Source: Papilionanthe hookeriana x Papilionanthe teres (taxonomy: Eukaryota; Streptophyta; Magnoliopsida; Asparagales; Orchidaceae). Taken from it: DNA of 64,000 nt. Position numbers and translations under genes: made by a program. The notes under the pieces were generated by a model. It had not been told where the DNA came from, did not search any database, and worked only from the letters and a program-made list of their open reading frames with translations. The DNA lies in contig CM040428.1 in NCBI GenBank assembly GCA_022702705.1, positions 56,041,198 to 56,105,197 on the forward strand. Reading direction: 5' to 3'. Positions within the stretch are counted from its first letter, which is position 1; each line of letters begins with the position of its first letter. Positions 11,822 through 25,900 of the stretch are shown in pieces.

Positions 11822-11923
11822 ATGGTTAGGGGTTCGCTTGGCAAGCTCTTTTCCCGATCTATCTCGCTCGCCGGAAAATGGCAACAACAACAGCTGCGGC
11901 GGCTCAACATCCATGAGTACCAG
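11822..11923 (+). CDS. Succinyl-CoA ligase beta, exon 1
   Basis: 34 codons from ATG: MVRGSLGKLFSRSISLAGKW, the mitochondrial presequence, ending in LNIHEYQ. This ATG was chosen because it opens an Arg/Ser-rich presequence of the usual plant length in the frame of the mature protein. The GT donor follows at 11924. The longer open frame at 11658-11948 is a different frame. Confidence 0.95.
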
Positions 11924-14900
11924 GTTGGCCTTTTTTTATCGATTTTGATCTGGCTATGAACTTGTTCACGATCCTAGCAGTTTCGATGTAAACGAAGACA
12001 CGATTCTTTTCTTAATCTTCTTGTGTTGTTCTTATTTGATTTGGTTAACTTTTCTGTAGGATTTGGGAGACGTTCAATCTTTGATTTTGACGCTTTCCTG
12101 TTATCCTTGCATGTTTTTTTATTATGTTGGAAGTTCTTTTTTTCTTTTTTTTTTTAGCTTTCGTGATTTCATCTCTAGAAATTTAACAATTGATTTTCCA
12201 GGGTGCTGAGTTGATGAGCAAGTATGGGATAAATGTTCCAAAGGGTGTTGCCGTGTCCTCCATTGATGAGGTGAAGCAGGCTCTCAAGAATGTTTTCCCT
12301 AATGAAAAAGAGGTATAAATTTTATGCGGTAAAATGAATTAACTTGAACACTTGAGCTCTATTGCAAATAGGAATAACTTCTTTGGGTTTTCAAACTTAG
12401 AAAAAGTTAGGGGCATTTAAAAATACCACCCATTTCTTATGTATTTGCATATGCAATACATAAATTTTGTTTTTTAAATATACATTTATGCCACCCAAAT
12501 CTTTCATATCACATAAAAAAATACAACTTTTTTAACTTTTAAGGGTGAAATACACCTTTTCTGTGCACTTACCCACAACATAGTGGTGAGTGTTTAGTTT
12601 CCCACTATGGGGTTGCTGGTTTGAATCTCGCATATTGCTCTTTTGGCTCAACTTTCCCCGAAAAGAATGCACTTTTTCTTGCATAGGGAAGGTGGCATAC
12701 ATGTAAAAAATTGAAGTTTATGCGTTAGACATGTAAATGCATAAGAATTGAGTGCTATGTATGTAAATATTCCAAAAAATGTAACCTGAACTTTTTTACA
12801 TTTATGTAGTTGGTTGTCAAAAGTCAAATTCTTGCCGGTGGAAGAGGCTTAGGGACCTTCAAAAGTGGACTAAAAGGTGGCGTGCATATTGTCAAAGTCG
12901 AGGAGGTGGAACATATAGCTGGTAAGTTAATTGCTTGTTTATTTTTTTGTTGTATATATGCTAGCATGCATGAACAGGGTGCACGCCTTGAATTTATTAG
13001 AAACAGTGGTTTTAGAGTATTGTGGGAAAAACCTGTTACATCACCCATAGTTGTGCTTCAAAGATGCGATTTTGGCATATTGGAACATTTACCTTCCTGA
13101 TGTTAAACAATTACTGAATTTTGCCACATAAAATATCATAGATGTGAAGAAAGTTGACTTAAGTGTCATGGTGAAAAGTATCCTGCTATGTTTTGAGTAT
13201 TTTTGTCTGGCTAAAACACAATTGTATTTTGGTTTCAAATTTCTCCTCACTTGTTGTTTGAGTAATAACCGTAAAGCTTCAGAAATTACATCTTGTCTTG
13301 AGTGCCCGTATTTCTGATTTCCATGAATAGATGCCCAAGTTGGGTAGTTTTGTACTTCTGCTATGTTTAGTTTTTGTCCACTATTATCATTACTAATCTT
13401 ATTCCAACTATTTGGGGATGGTTTATGAATCCTCATTTTTTGTTCATTTCTTTTGAATGACCTATTGTTGTGTTATTATTAGGTCTTACCTCTTTCAGCT
13501 TGTGTCCATTAGTACTCAAAAAACAAGCATTTAAATTTTCCTTCATCATTTTCTCCAACCTCCTCTTTATCATTGAAACATGGTTGCAATAATTGTATTT
13601 GCAAATATAATATAATCTCTTACCTAGTAATTCAAGTTACGCTGACTTCATCACATCACATGTTTTTGGTGCTATCTTTTTATGCATCTATTGGCGGATG
13701 AATGATATTCTTTTAATAATTAAAAAAGTTTAAATTGCATTGCTAAATACTCAATTTAACATGAGACATCATCATTATCAACCTTATTACTACTATTTTG
13801 GCGTTAGCTCTATCATCGTCTTCCATTAGTTTAGTTTGATTTCCAAGCCTTTAGCGTAGTTTACATTAGGTTTCTGAACAATTCCTAACCTTATCACCTT
13901 TGGTTTGTTAAATTCTATTTTCTTTAATTTTTTCAATTTAATTTTATCTATTTGTTTTATTAATGCATCTTTTGTACATATAAATCTATAGAAGCGTCAA
14001 CTCTAAATAAATTACTCTTAAATTGAATATCGTATACAACAATCAGAAAAAAAAAATAGAATTTACATGCAGGGAATCACCAACTCGAATTTCCATTGGA
14101 ATTGTATGTTTGAATCAGCTTTTGAGCAATTCCTAGCCTTGCCACCTTTGTTTTGGTAAATTCAATTTTCTTTTATTTTTCACTTTAATTTTATCTATTT
14201 TCTTTATTAATTCATCTTTTGTACATGTAAATCTATAGAAGCGTCAATAGTAAAGAAATTACTATTACATTGAATAGCTTATACAAGCATCAGAAGTAAA
14301 AAAATAAAAAATAGAATTTAAGCTCGCGAACTTGATTTTCGATGGGAATTGTAGGTTTGAATGGGCTTGGAAAAAAGATGTGATTTTGTTTTTTCATGTT
14401 TTGCACATCCATCTTAACTTTATTTTGTCGCTTTCAACTTGGCTGTCAGTGGTTTCTTTGTTGCACAATACTTGGATCCATATAGAATTGTCAATTAAAT
14501 TGTCACTCTATACAATTGACCTCAAAAGCTTCCTGATATTTTTTTATTACTTGATATTCTCAAGGTTCTTCTTCATTTCGACTATCTAGCTTAATTATTA
14601 GAATAATATTTATATTCAATCCTCTAATATATTTTAAGTGCTTAAAACTATGACACTTAGGCTTGGAGTGATCTTTTTGCTTCACCAATTTATTATTATA
14701 AAATTCACTTCTACTAAAATTACATGCTGTTAGATCAATCTTTGTTCTTTTTATTAGAATCCGCATTGTTACTCCAGAATTTTATTAATTGCAATTAGCA
14801 TACATCAAATTATCTTTTGCGAGCATTTTCATAATGAATCCAAATCAGTCTCAACTCTTAAAGGTGTTTTTTGATGTGGCCTTAATGTTATTTATTATTC

Positions 14901-17900
14901 TGTCACTCCATAGTTACTTCTATCGCTTGGTACTGCTCCATCACATGTATCTCTAATAATTTTGATACCTTTTTATTTTCTTTGTATCGACTACCAAATT
15001 AATTATTGTGATTGTTTTGATGACACGCCTCTTGAAGATCATCAAATTTCTTCTTTTTATTTTGGCTGTGCATTGATTGCTGCTTTTAGAATTGGGGTAT
15101 TTACATACACAGCACCAAATTCTTATTTATTTACATATCACACCTAAACTTACACATGCACATGCATAGTACTCAATTATTTAATATAAAATAAAAAATA
15201 ACAAGTCTAATATACCTTTTCATTCAAACGTTTAAAGCACCGAAATGCTATATATTTAAATATGGAAGTTTAGGTGTGAGATATATAAATACATAAGAAT
15301 TGTGTGCTACGACCTTTAGCATTTTAAGAGTATAAACTATGGTTATTTGGTGTTTCTTAAATATTCATGAAATTTTTTACAGCAGAATTTTGTGAACTAA
15401 GCAGGTAGCAAATCTTATTACATGATAGCTCCTTTCTAAATGTTTTAGGTAATATGCTGGGGCAAATTCTTGTTACCAAGCAAACTGGGCCCCAGGGAAA
15501 GCTTGTGAGCAAGGTTAGCTATGATATTCCATTTTTGCTAATTTTGACAGATCTCAATTAGTTTTTATTTATGCCGTTTATTAATCCTGCAGATCAAGTG
15601 ATCTTAGTTACATTTAAAAAAAAAAAAATCAAATGGAACTAATTGACAGTCTAAGCTGTTAGCAATGATAATATTAGACTTGTTAGAATGTTTGTTTTTT
15701 TGGAATTTGTTGTAACTTTATTGTTTCTCTATCAAGTGAATTAATTTCTAAATCTTAATTTTAAACAAGTTGCATGCTTGCTTCTGCCTAAGTGTAAGAT
15801 TAATTTGTTAGACAAACCAACAATTATTTTTTTACTAGTAAAGCAATTCTGCCTCAAATGATTTGTTTGTGATGGTCATTGGATATGAGCATTTTTTTGC
15901 AAAAGCATATCGAAGAAGCAAATTCTAATAAATTGGGGCAAAGGCACCAAATGCAAGTCTCTTAAGAACATGAAATTTTTTTGGGAGTATCAGTAAAAAA
16001 AGTGATAAATTTACCTTATTCGACAAACTGCAGTATCTCGGAATATCTTGTGTTGCATTATTTCTTATATTTAGTAAGCCTCGTGATTTGGTCCTTCCAA
16101 AAATTTTACATACATGGGCTTGCCATACTTGCAGGGTGGTAGATTAAGATAAATATGGGTTTCTATTCTTCAAAATTTCACTTTTTGCTATGCTTTATTT
16201 TTTAAAGTTTGATCTGAAACATATACTGATGACAACTTACAATTTTATAAATGTTTTTGTTTTGCATTATATCAATCTATTTTTCAAAATTTGATTTCAC
16301 TAATATTAATCAACTGGATTATGATCATTTTAATCATCTTTATTATTTGCCTTATCTCAGCTATTGGAGTCACCTCTATAAGATTTATTTTTATTGTCGT
16401 TTATGTGGCATCTTTGTCTTCTGTTTGTTATGTTAATGCCAACGCATCCCCATTTCTTTCCTAGTTTTCACTATACTTTTCTCTACCCGGCTACTTTTGT
16501 TTAACTTCTATCATCATCAGCATAGACCAATCCACCTTGAACTTTTTTATCTTAATACCTTGTTGCCTATAAGTTTACCATTTTTGTAATATATTATTAT
16601 TTATTCTTTTCTCCATAGTTTTATCATAAGATCATCTCTTTTTTTTTCTACCACATTCAACTTAGTTTAGTTATTTGTGGTTATTTATCTTTGAACACTA
16701 AAATTCACATAACTAGAAAACCTATACCACGTTTGGGTGAACCAAAACATTCAGCCTAGAATAATTTGGTGCATTCTTTATTTTATGTTTACTATTTTAC
16801 AGTACACCATAAAAATGACAAATTAAGTGCTACTAAGCTTGGGGGTTACTTGAGCAAAAAAAAAAAAAAAAGATTGAAAGCATCCCTCACAAAGAGAAGA
16901 AAATTTTCTTATGACAAGGTGCCTTTAACATTAGACAAATTCATCGGCATGTGGTTGTCTGTGTCAGCCACTAACTGGAGATGTGACTTGAATGATGGTT
17001 TTGATTGATCAAACAGTTTTTTAGCCAATCAAGGTTGCCTTGGCTGATAGCCTTCATTGATTAAGTTTTCATCTTTGTGTTCCTTAGTTAACTAAGAAAA
17101 ATTTTGGTAATTAAATATGTGGGCTATTCCACATTTACAGACAAATGTGATGCCCTACATAGACTACCAAGTCAAATATGGATAACCATAAACTGAAGGC
17201 TTATTAGTTGAAAGAGCATAATCCTAAATTTTACGTTTGGTAAATACAAATTCATTTATTAAACAATCAACTAATTTTATAAGATAGTTAGTGTAGCGAA
17301 TGAGTGAGTGACAGAGAGGGTAGGAAATCATGGGAATTCTTTTCTTAAAAATGATTTGACATTAGAGATTAGTACAGTATTGGAAGATTTCTTTTTCTTT
17401 TTGTGTTTTTGTGAGACAACCAATCTCTCTCCTTATTAATTATGATTTATCTCCTTCTTAATTATGATTTATAGGCATAAAAAATATCAAAACTTTGGAA
17501 GAGTTTTATTTTAAATGAAACGCTCTTTCTTATGGTTGAAAATTATGTTTAAACCTCGTGCCTTCTTGCCGTCACTTGCCATTGGCAGGTACTTCAATGA
17601 GTTTGAAATATATCATAACAAACACAAAAAATATTTAAATTCATTTGATTTTCATACAAACATATGACTCATGTATTTCTAAAATACATCTAAATTACAT
17701 GCATTTTCAATACATTCAGCCAAGCAACCCTGCAAGTCAAAATCAAGAACTCCGATTTTGAGTGAGTCCATTCAGCTTGAGCTTGCTTCAATGTCATCAC
17801 TACTTATGCCTTTTTAGAGGTGAACTTTTATATTTTCACATTCCTTATAACAGATAGATTTTAAACGAAAAGAAATTTAGCATTCTGAGAACTTCTTAAT

Positions 17901-18234
17901 TCAAATGATGTCACCCCTTTTTAACCTTTTAAAAGAGATTTTTTCTTTGGCTTCCCTTTTGATATATACAACTGGAAAACTAATGTGATGAGTAGATGAC
18001 CAAAAAAAAAACAAAATGTTTGCAATTTCATTTCATCTTACAAACAACAATCCCCATAATGATTTGGTGTAGTTCTCCATTTTTTTTAATTTTTTATTTT
18101 GACATGATACATCCTAAAAAGGAATAACAAAGTGTCAAATTACCATGGGGATTGCGGGGTAGTAAGGAAGGAGAGGCTGAGAAGTATTGCTCGTAAAATT
18201 TCATGTTTCTTAAGACCACAACCTTTTAATGCAC

Positions 18235-18308
<74 letters not shown>

Positions 18309-19888
18309 AGAGAGAGAGAGAGAGACTCATTTTGAAGGATTGAGCTGCTTATTTCAATTTTTCACCATCTATGAGAAAATTTGAAAAGGTTTCTCTCTTT
18401 GGTTTGTAAGTTAGCTTGAAATCCATCGTTGTTGACTTCCTATAAATTTACTAGACTTTAAATCAAATTATTGAATTTTAGACAAAGATGGCTCACTTGA
18501 ACTCCTCTTGATATCATTTCAACTTGTTTTTTTGAAGAAAGCTTTTAATTTTCCCCATTTTCTTATTATATAAGCATTACTTTTTTTTTATACATAAAAT
18601 AAAATCAAAATTTACCATCTTTAGAGCTTCATTTCATCTAAAAGCCCTTAGTGGCGGGAACAACGGTCATACCCGAAAGGTATATTCAAAATTCCAAGGC
18701 GGGAGCAACGGTTCTACAATTTAATTAACATTTCATTTACTTTCCACAGATTATCATAATTTCCAATTTATAAAAGAGAAAATACACTACATAGAAAATC
18801 ATATCATTCAAAGACAACAACATAATATGCAAACAAAACATCTTAAACCAACACACAATATATTTCATTTTGCATAAGTAAACAATATAATAACTAAAAT
18901 CACAATACATAATATACTACTTATCATCATTAGTCTTCCTCTTGTAATTCTCCGTTGATCATAACAATCTAATATTTTCCTGAAAAATAATCATTAATTC
19001 TCAAGATTAAGTTACACCACTTAGTAAGCAATTATATTTTTTTATGCATTAAATTAATATACAAATGCTATGCATGAATGTCCCAGGAAAATATAATTTA
19101 TTGGTATATGAAACTATAAGCTTTTATTTTAAATTTAATTCTTCTTGTTTCAATTTAAGTATTTATCCTTTTCTAACTTCTTTAAAAAGTCGTATCAAGA
19201 TTATTGTCATTCAAAATTGTACTTGTAGGTACCCTAAAAAATTTTTACCCTTAGATACTCTCAAAATTATGCACTAGACGGTAAACATTTATCATTTTGA
19301 TTCTCTTTTTGATGAACAGACTAGTATGATCTGGGGATAATCCTAATTGACTTATGTCCTTAAACACTTCCTCGTGCTTATAACCTTTGTTTGCCATCTT
19401 GTTCCTTTACACACAAAGAGTCAACTTCACTAAAACCCTTCCTTCTTTGAGGTCAGAAGGTTCTCCTCCTTTATGCATGCCACTCGACTAGGGTTCGCAT
19501 TTGAATCATTCTCTTCCACTTGAACCCACACTAGAGGCATTCAATTCTTCCCTGCAGCCACGTTGTACTTCTCCTTCTTCCCTTCGACCTCTTCTCCCGC
19601 AAGAACTTGCACAGGATGGTGATGCTTCCAACCCTAGGTAAGTGCTCGATCTCTGCTCATCTCAACTAGGGTTTAGCATGTGACCCTTCCTCTTATCCTT
19701 TCTTCTTTTCTTCTCCACCAATCAGCTAGGGTACTCACCCCTCCTTCTCCAGTCTCTCGGTCTTTCCCTTTCTCTCGATTAGTTTGAAATGGGCATCGAC
19801 TCTTTAGGGTGAAATTGTAGAGATGTTTATCCCTTAATTCCTGTTCGTCTGTTATTATTATTATTATTATTATGATTTTAAATTTCAA

Positions 19889-19931
<43 letters not shown>

Positions 19932-22900
19932 TGTGTTAAGAGTGATGGTGACTACTAGCACGAAAGGTCCTTGTGGAGCCATAGTGCATATCACCAATTT
20001 TAAATATAGTAAAAAAATAACAAAAATTATGACTAAAAAAGTAGATTAATACGAACGGTTTTTAAATTGAAAAAAACCATGATAGTAAAAATGGGAAAAA
20101 TAATGTTTAATTTGGATCATGAGAACATGTTTGTGACAATTTAACTATTATTACCTTTTTTTGGAAATATAAGTATATATTTGTGGATTTATGACGACAA
20201 CTCGTCAGCTCTAGCATGATGCCATTATTTCTTAAAAACTGAACATGTGTTTACAATTTGTTCTTGGATTTTTTGCAACAAAACATTTTATTGGGTTGGG
20301 GATAACTAAGATCTAAGTGTTTCTATTTTGCACCTTCAAATCCAAGCATTTACGTGAGGTTATGGCAACCAACGTGTTTATTTGCCCAAGAAAAGATGTA
20401 TGGGTTTTTGTAACCCAAGTATTGAACAGATTGGAAGCTCCAGTCCATATATGTTTTTCGTGCTTGCAAATGTAGTTTCAGCTAGCATCAGTATCAATGG
20501 TCTCTTGTCGACACTAACAACTTCCTTGTGGCAATGCCAATAATAAAGAAGGATGTGGGTGGGTAGGTACATTTGTAACTAGATTTAATTATGAGTTTAT
20601 TAGGTTAAATATCCTTGTTTCAAAAAATATAAAACTTCGCTGTTGTGTTTACCATAGCCAAAAATTGCCTTCTTTATAAGGACCAACAAATGACAATTTT
20701 ATACAAATTCCTTTGTTTGTTATATATATATATATATATATGTTGATAATTGAATATTATTTAGGGTCCTATTGATAAAGGGAATATTAAAAAAGTTTAG
20801 TGGTTTATTTTTTAAAATATTGTAATACTCTATGTAAGCCCATGTTATTAATGTGCATATGAGATTTTGAGGATAAATTTTCAATTTGGTTTTAGAGCCC
20901 TAGCCATTGCTCGATTTCTCTTCTTTCAGCATCTTCCTCGTGAAGCAGCGGTGGTCGATTTGATCGGGATCGGGGGATCAACATATAGATACTCGGATCG
21001 GTAGAAGCGGTGGTCAATTTGTTGGGATGGGCGGTATCAGCACACCGATACCTGGATTGGCATCTCGAAACTCCCAATTTTCTACTTCGATCCTTAAAAG
21101 CAGTCGTAATTAGAGCTAATAGATGCATACACGATGAGGTGGGAGCCGCTTCGGTGATCTTTCGTATGCAGCAGTTTAGCCGTTGCCTTCTCAACGGGCT
21201 TTAGTCATGAGAGACGACGTGGAATTGCGGCTAGAGAGTAAGGAAGGCAGCGAAGCAGGGCTTCGTTTCTGGAATTCCACTCGATTACAGGGAAGTAAAG
21301 GATTGAAGCGACTGCGGTTTTGCATGCGGGGCGGAGAGGTTGCTGCTTTGTGCGGGCTATGGCAAAGCAGATCACACAAATTTGCATGAAGGGAGTTGTG
21401 TGTGATTTGAGTGATCTCGACTTGGATTATTGTGGTTGAGGATGTTAGGGGACGGAGGTAGTGCGGGAGGTAAAGGATCAGAACTTATGGGGAAGATAGA
21501 TCTTGAAATTCTGAAGGCCTTGGTCTGACTCATGCAAGAAACTAGCGTCTAACGGGAGTAGTTACCTTAGCACATGCTATAACACTGCAGAAGCTAGATC
21601 TCCCTCCTATAAATTTGAGACTTATAGATTAGCCACATATCTGAGTTGGTCACATCGGATCGAGGTTGCCATACTAGGGATAATACAAGAGGGAGTTTTG
21701 ACGGGGATCGAGCCAAAGAGTGACAATGTTGAGAGGGATGAGTGGAGGACCACACATGCCTTGCTTTACACTTGGCTACTCAACTCGATGGTTCCATCGA
21801 TTGCTTCAGAAGTAGATGCCATTCAAAAGGTGAGCGATATTTGGGCGGATCTAAAGAAGATCTATGTTGGGGCTGAAAACCACATGCAGGTGTTCCAAAT
21901 TCCGCGTGAGATAGAGGCAGTGGTTCAAGGTGATAGTTCGATTCAGGGGTACGCCATAGAGTTGGAGCGACTGTCGGCAGATCTTGATCACTTCATTGAT
22001 GTTGAGCTATGGCGATCCGGAGTGCAAGAAAGAATAGATCTTTACATAGATGAGAACTATGTAGTTTCTGGCTCATCTGAATTCGATCTTTGATCAGAGG
22101 AGATATGCCCTCCTTGCTCAAGCGACTATCCCTTCACTAGATGAAGTCATTGTTGCGATTACAGGAGGAGAGTCGCATGAAGCTACACTGAGCCAAACAA
22201 ACTTTCGGGTGCACGATCAATTTTGGCTGCCTCGAGCTCATGTATGATAGGTGTCCAAGGGTAGACTCGCAAGTGCTACAACTATGGTGAAGTTGGGCAT
22301 ATGAGCAAGACCTGTCCTAAGCCACCTAAGGGGAGAGAGAGATAGGTGGACGTGGACAGAGTGGAAGTTGTGGTTGTGGTCGTGGTGGTCGAAAAGGTTT
22401 AAAAGGGGGTTATCGAACAAATTTGATGACAATAGAGGAGGGAGAGACGTGTGATTTTTACAAATAAGTATCATGACTGTCTAGAGTTGTTGAAGAAGCT
22501 AAAAACAACAGGATATGGGGTTGATGAGGCTTCCCAGTCGTCATCAAAGAGTAGCATTGCCACTTATGTGCACTTTAATAAAGGTACTTGTAATGTACAT
22601 GATATTGCGATTATTTCCACCACAAGATCATCATAATGGATAGTCGATTCTTGTGCATTTGGATATGTGATAAGTACTGTCAGAGAGTTTTCTTTCTATA
22701 CTCTCTAGCAGTACCAGAGAACATCCAAACTGCTGATGGTACAACACAACCTATAGTTGGTAAGGGTACAGTGATACTACTGATTATATGACTTTGTCCA
22801 ATGTTTTGCATGCTTCTTCTTTTTCAATGAAACTTCTATTCATTAGTGTCATTATTTTTCAAATAAAATAAGCTGTTTCTTTTGATATTTTTAAGATGAT

Positions 22901-25900
22901 CTTCCAAGAGAAGGGACAGAAAGTACACTTGAGACTGGAACATGGCGTAGTGGACTCTGGTACTTGGACCGATAGGGGATGAACATAGCTTTGTGAAGGC
23001 ATTGAGGTCTGATAATGGGATAGTATACGTACAAAATATTTTGTGAAATACTTTAGCCTAAGGGATGCATCATCAAATCACATATCCAAACACACTGACA
23101 TAAAATGGAGTAACGGAGAGAAAAAATATACATATTTTAGAGGTAGTCTGAAACATGATGATCAAAATGATTGTTCCAAAACACTTATGGAGGAAAGCAA
23201 TTTTGATAGCTGCTTAATTAATCGACAGGATGCCCTCGAGGATGTTGAATTGGAAGTCTCTTTCTCACATATTGAAAGGAGATAATAGCGGGATCCTCCA
23301 TTGATGTTGTTTGAATGTTTATGTTTTGTGAAAGATAACATACCATCAATAGGGAAGCTAGATCCCAGAGCTCTGAAATATGTGTTTGTATGTTATTTTG
23401 CTACCAAGAATGGGTATGTCGGTTGGAGCTCGATCGACAAGAGTCTGTTTGTGAGTATGGATATGTTATTTAGAGAGTTTAAACCATACTACACCCAAAA
23501 TGTGACCTTGCCCTTTGGTGACTCGCCAAATACTAGAGATATGAGGCAAGTGTGGGTGGGTAGCAACGGTGAGAGAGAGATATAAGTGGGAGTGATGCCT
23601 TGCCCTGTGATGTGGGATGAATCAGTTGAGGAACCGTAAAATAAGGAGAGTGAAGGGGTTCAGGCTGAAGGTGAGCTAAATGGTATATACACAGAGAAAT
23701 AAGCAAAACGAGGGAATGGTGCTTGCAGTGCCACTTGTGCTAACCAATCACTTGTCCTGGTCTTTCCCGATCCTTGAGACACCTCCATCATCCTCCTCTG
23801 ACTCAAAATTTTCCAGTGATATGATAGCTCCTCCTTATTCTCCTAACCCCGCCAACTTTAAAGGATCTCTTGTAGCAATGTTGAACATCCTTCTGATCTT
23901 TTTGGGTGGGAACATGACATTGCTAACTAAGTTTCATATCATAACAAATCGCTTTTACATGAAGCATTGTTTGCATCTCTGGACACTTTCTTTGTACCCA
24001 AATTTCGGCATGTTGAGGGTCCCAAGTGGAAAGTGGTTATGTTTAATGAGCTTAGGGCTCTCGATAAAGATCAAACATGGGAGATAGTGCCATTACTAAT
24101 GGGAATAACACAATTGGGTGCAAGTGGATCTTCACAATAAAATAAACTTCAGAAGGGAAGGCGGAGTGCAAAACACATGATTGGTAGCTGTTGACCTCAT
24201 TTTTATGAGGTCTTAGGCTTTTCTCTTTAGACCCTAGGATCTAGCTTTAGGAGTTCTTTACTGACTATCCTAGCGGATTTAGTCACGGAACCCACTTCAC
24301 ATAGAGCTGGCAGAACCACTAGCAGCTCGTTTTTGTAAGGCACTCGCATGAGTAGTCCCAAGCACTCGACTCTTTGTTGCGAGGGCTAGGGACTAACATG
24401 TAGGGGCTCGAAAATGAGTTCCCATAGAGGCGGACGGCGCAGGTGAACCGCCAATGACGTTCGAATTCGCGCGCACCGATTTGACACTTTTTGGCCCGAC
24501 CGTCGGCGAACTTGTCCGGACGACCTCGGATGACGGAACGGACCGCGCGGATGCGTCCGGGACGTCGACTTTAGCTCAGGAAGCGTACCCGTATTCTTGT
24601 GGTTCGAGAGCGCGGGAACGACACGAAAATCGATGCATTTTTCTTAAATTTTGGCGGGACGTGAATCCGGGCTCGACTTGGGTTTAATTCAAGTCCAAAT
24701 TGGGCTATTCACCCCAGCCCATTTGTTTCTTTTAAACTCATTTTTTTTTAAATTAACTTAATGTTAATTAATTAGGGGAGGAATTAATTTTGGCGCCCAA
24801 ATGCGTCAATAAATACGGGCAGTTCTCCTCCCCATTCGATCAAGATCGCCTCTCCTCCCCATTCGAAAAAGATCAGCTCTCCTCCCCTGTTCGAGCGCCA
24901 AGATCAAGATCGCCTGTTCGAGCACCAAGATCAAGATCTCCTCTTCTCCCCTGCACGAAACCGATCGACGCTCGACTCCCTCTCCCTCTGCATCGAATAG
25001 AAGCTCGGCACCAAATCCCTCTCCCTCTGATCCTCGCGTCGAGACCGATCGAGCCCGCACACAGGACTCGTCTCCTCCTCCTTGCACCGAACCGCCTCCG
25101 CTCGCCTCCGTTCGCTTCCACTCGCCCCAGCGTCTCTGCACCGAAGTCACCCGCACCGTAGAACCACCCTTCTCTGCGAACCGAGAGCGACACCTCCCTC
25201 TCGATCCCGCACCTGCTCGCCCGATAACGAAACCCTCGCCCGCACTCGCCTGTACCGAAGCCGTTCGCCCCCCTGTTCGCCTTCTCCCGCGCGACAAAGC
25301 CCCATCCGCCAGAAGTCAAGATCCCGACTCCTCCTGCTTCTTGATCGACTCCAGGTAGACTCTAACCCTTGATCTAAGGTTAGTTTTGGCATTGACTCCA
25401 TAACTACTGCCATTCCTATACTGTTTTAGATTTCTGATTATTTTAGGGTTCTTGTTCGATGATGCTCGAATTTGATTTTTGCTTGTGATGTATGCGAACC
25501 CATGATCCTAGATGAAACAATGACGTTGGGATTTGCCTCACTTTGTTGGATTTACTTATTCATAATTTTCAGCTCCTTATATCTGCAAATATGATATGTG
25601 TTACGATTCAATTTTACCTTTTCTTTTATTTTGGCTCTAATTTGACTTCAAATAAATTTGTAGTCGCTTAATCTGCAAGCGTCATAGAGCTTATTTTGGA
25701 TATTTTGATTTGTTTATGGGTTCGAGCATATGATTGTTGTTTTTTTTTACCTGGGAAGATTTACATAGATACCACTTAATTCTTCTATATTTACATATTT
25801 AACACTTATATTTCAATTTTTACATATGTACAACCTTGCCTATGCATGAAATGTTATATTTCGTTTTTTTTTTTAAGTTAAAATGGTGGTAACTTCGATT

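Noticed and set aside
11651..11948. ORFs of 87 (minus) and 96 (plus) codons over exon 1 of the succinyl-CoA ligase gene
   Set aside because: They are shadow frames; the real exon uses the ATG at 11822 in another frame.
18132..18335. 67-codon ORF with a long YIYIYI stretch
   Set aside because: It is the translation of an AT microsatellite.
24806..25319. Overlapping ORFs of 148 and 163 codons on the minus strand and of 123 on the plus strand
   Set aside because: They overlap each other on both strands in a GC-rich, CT-rich leader of the nested LTR element; residues are Arg/Ser/Gly runs without a motif, so they are composition artefacts.
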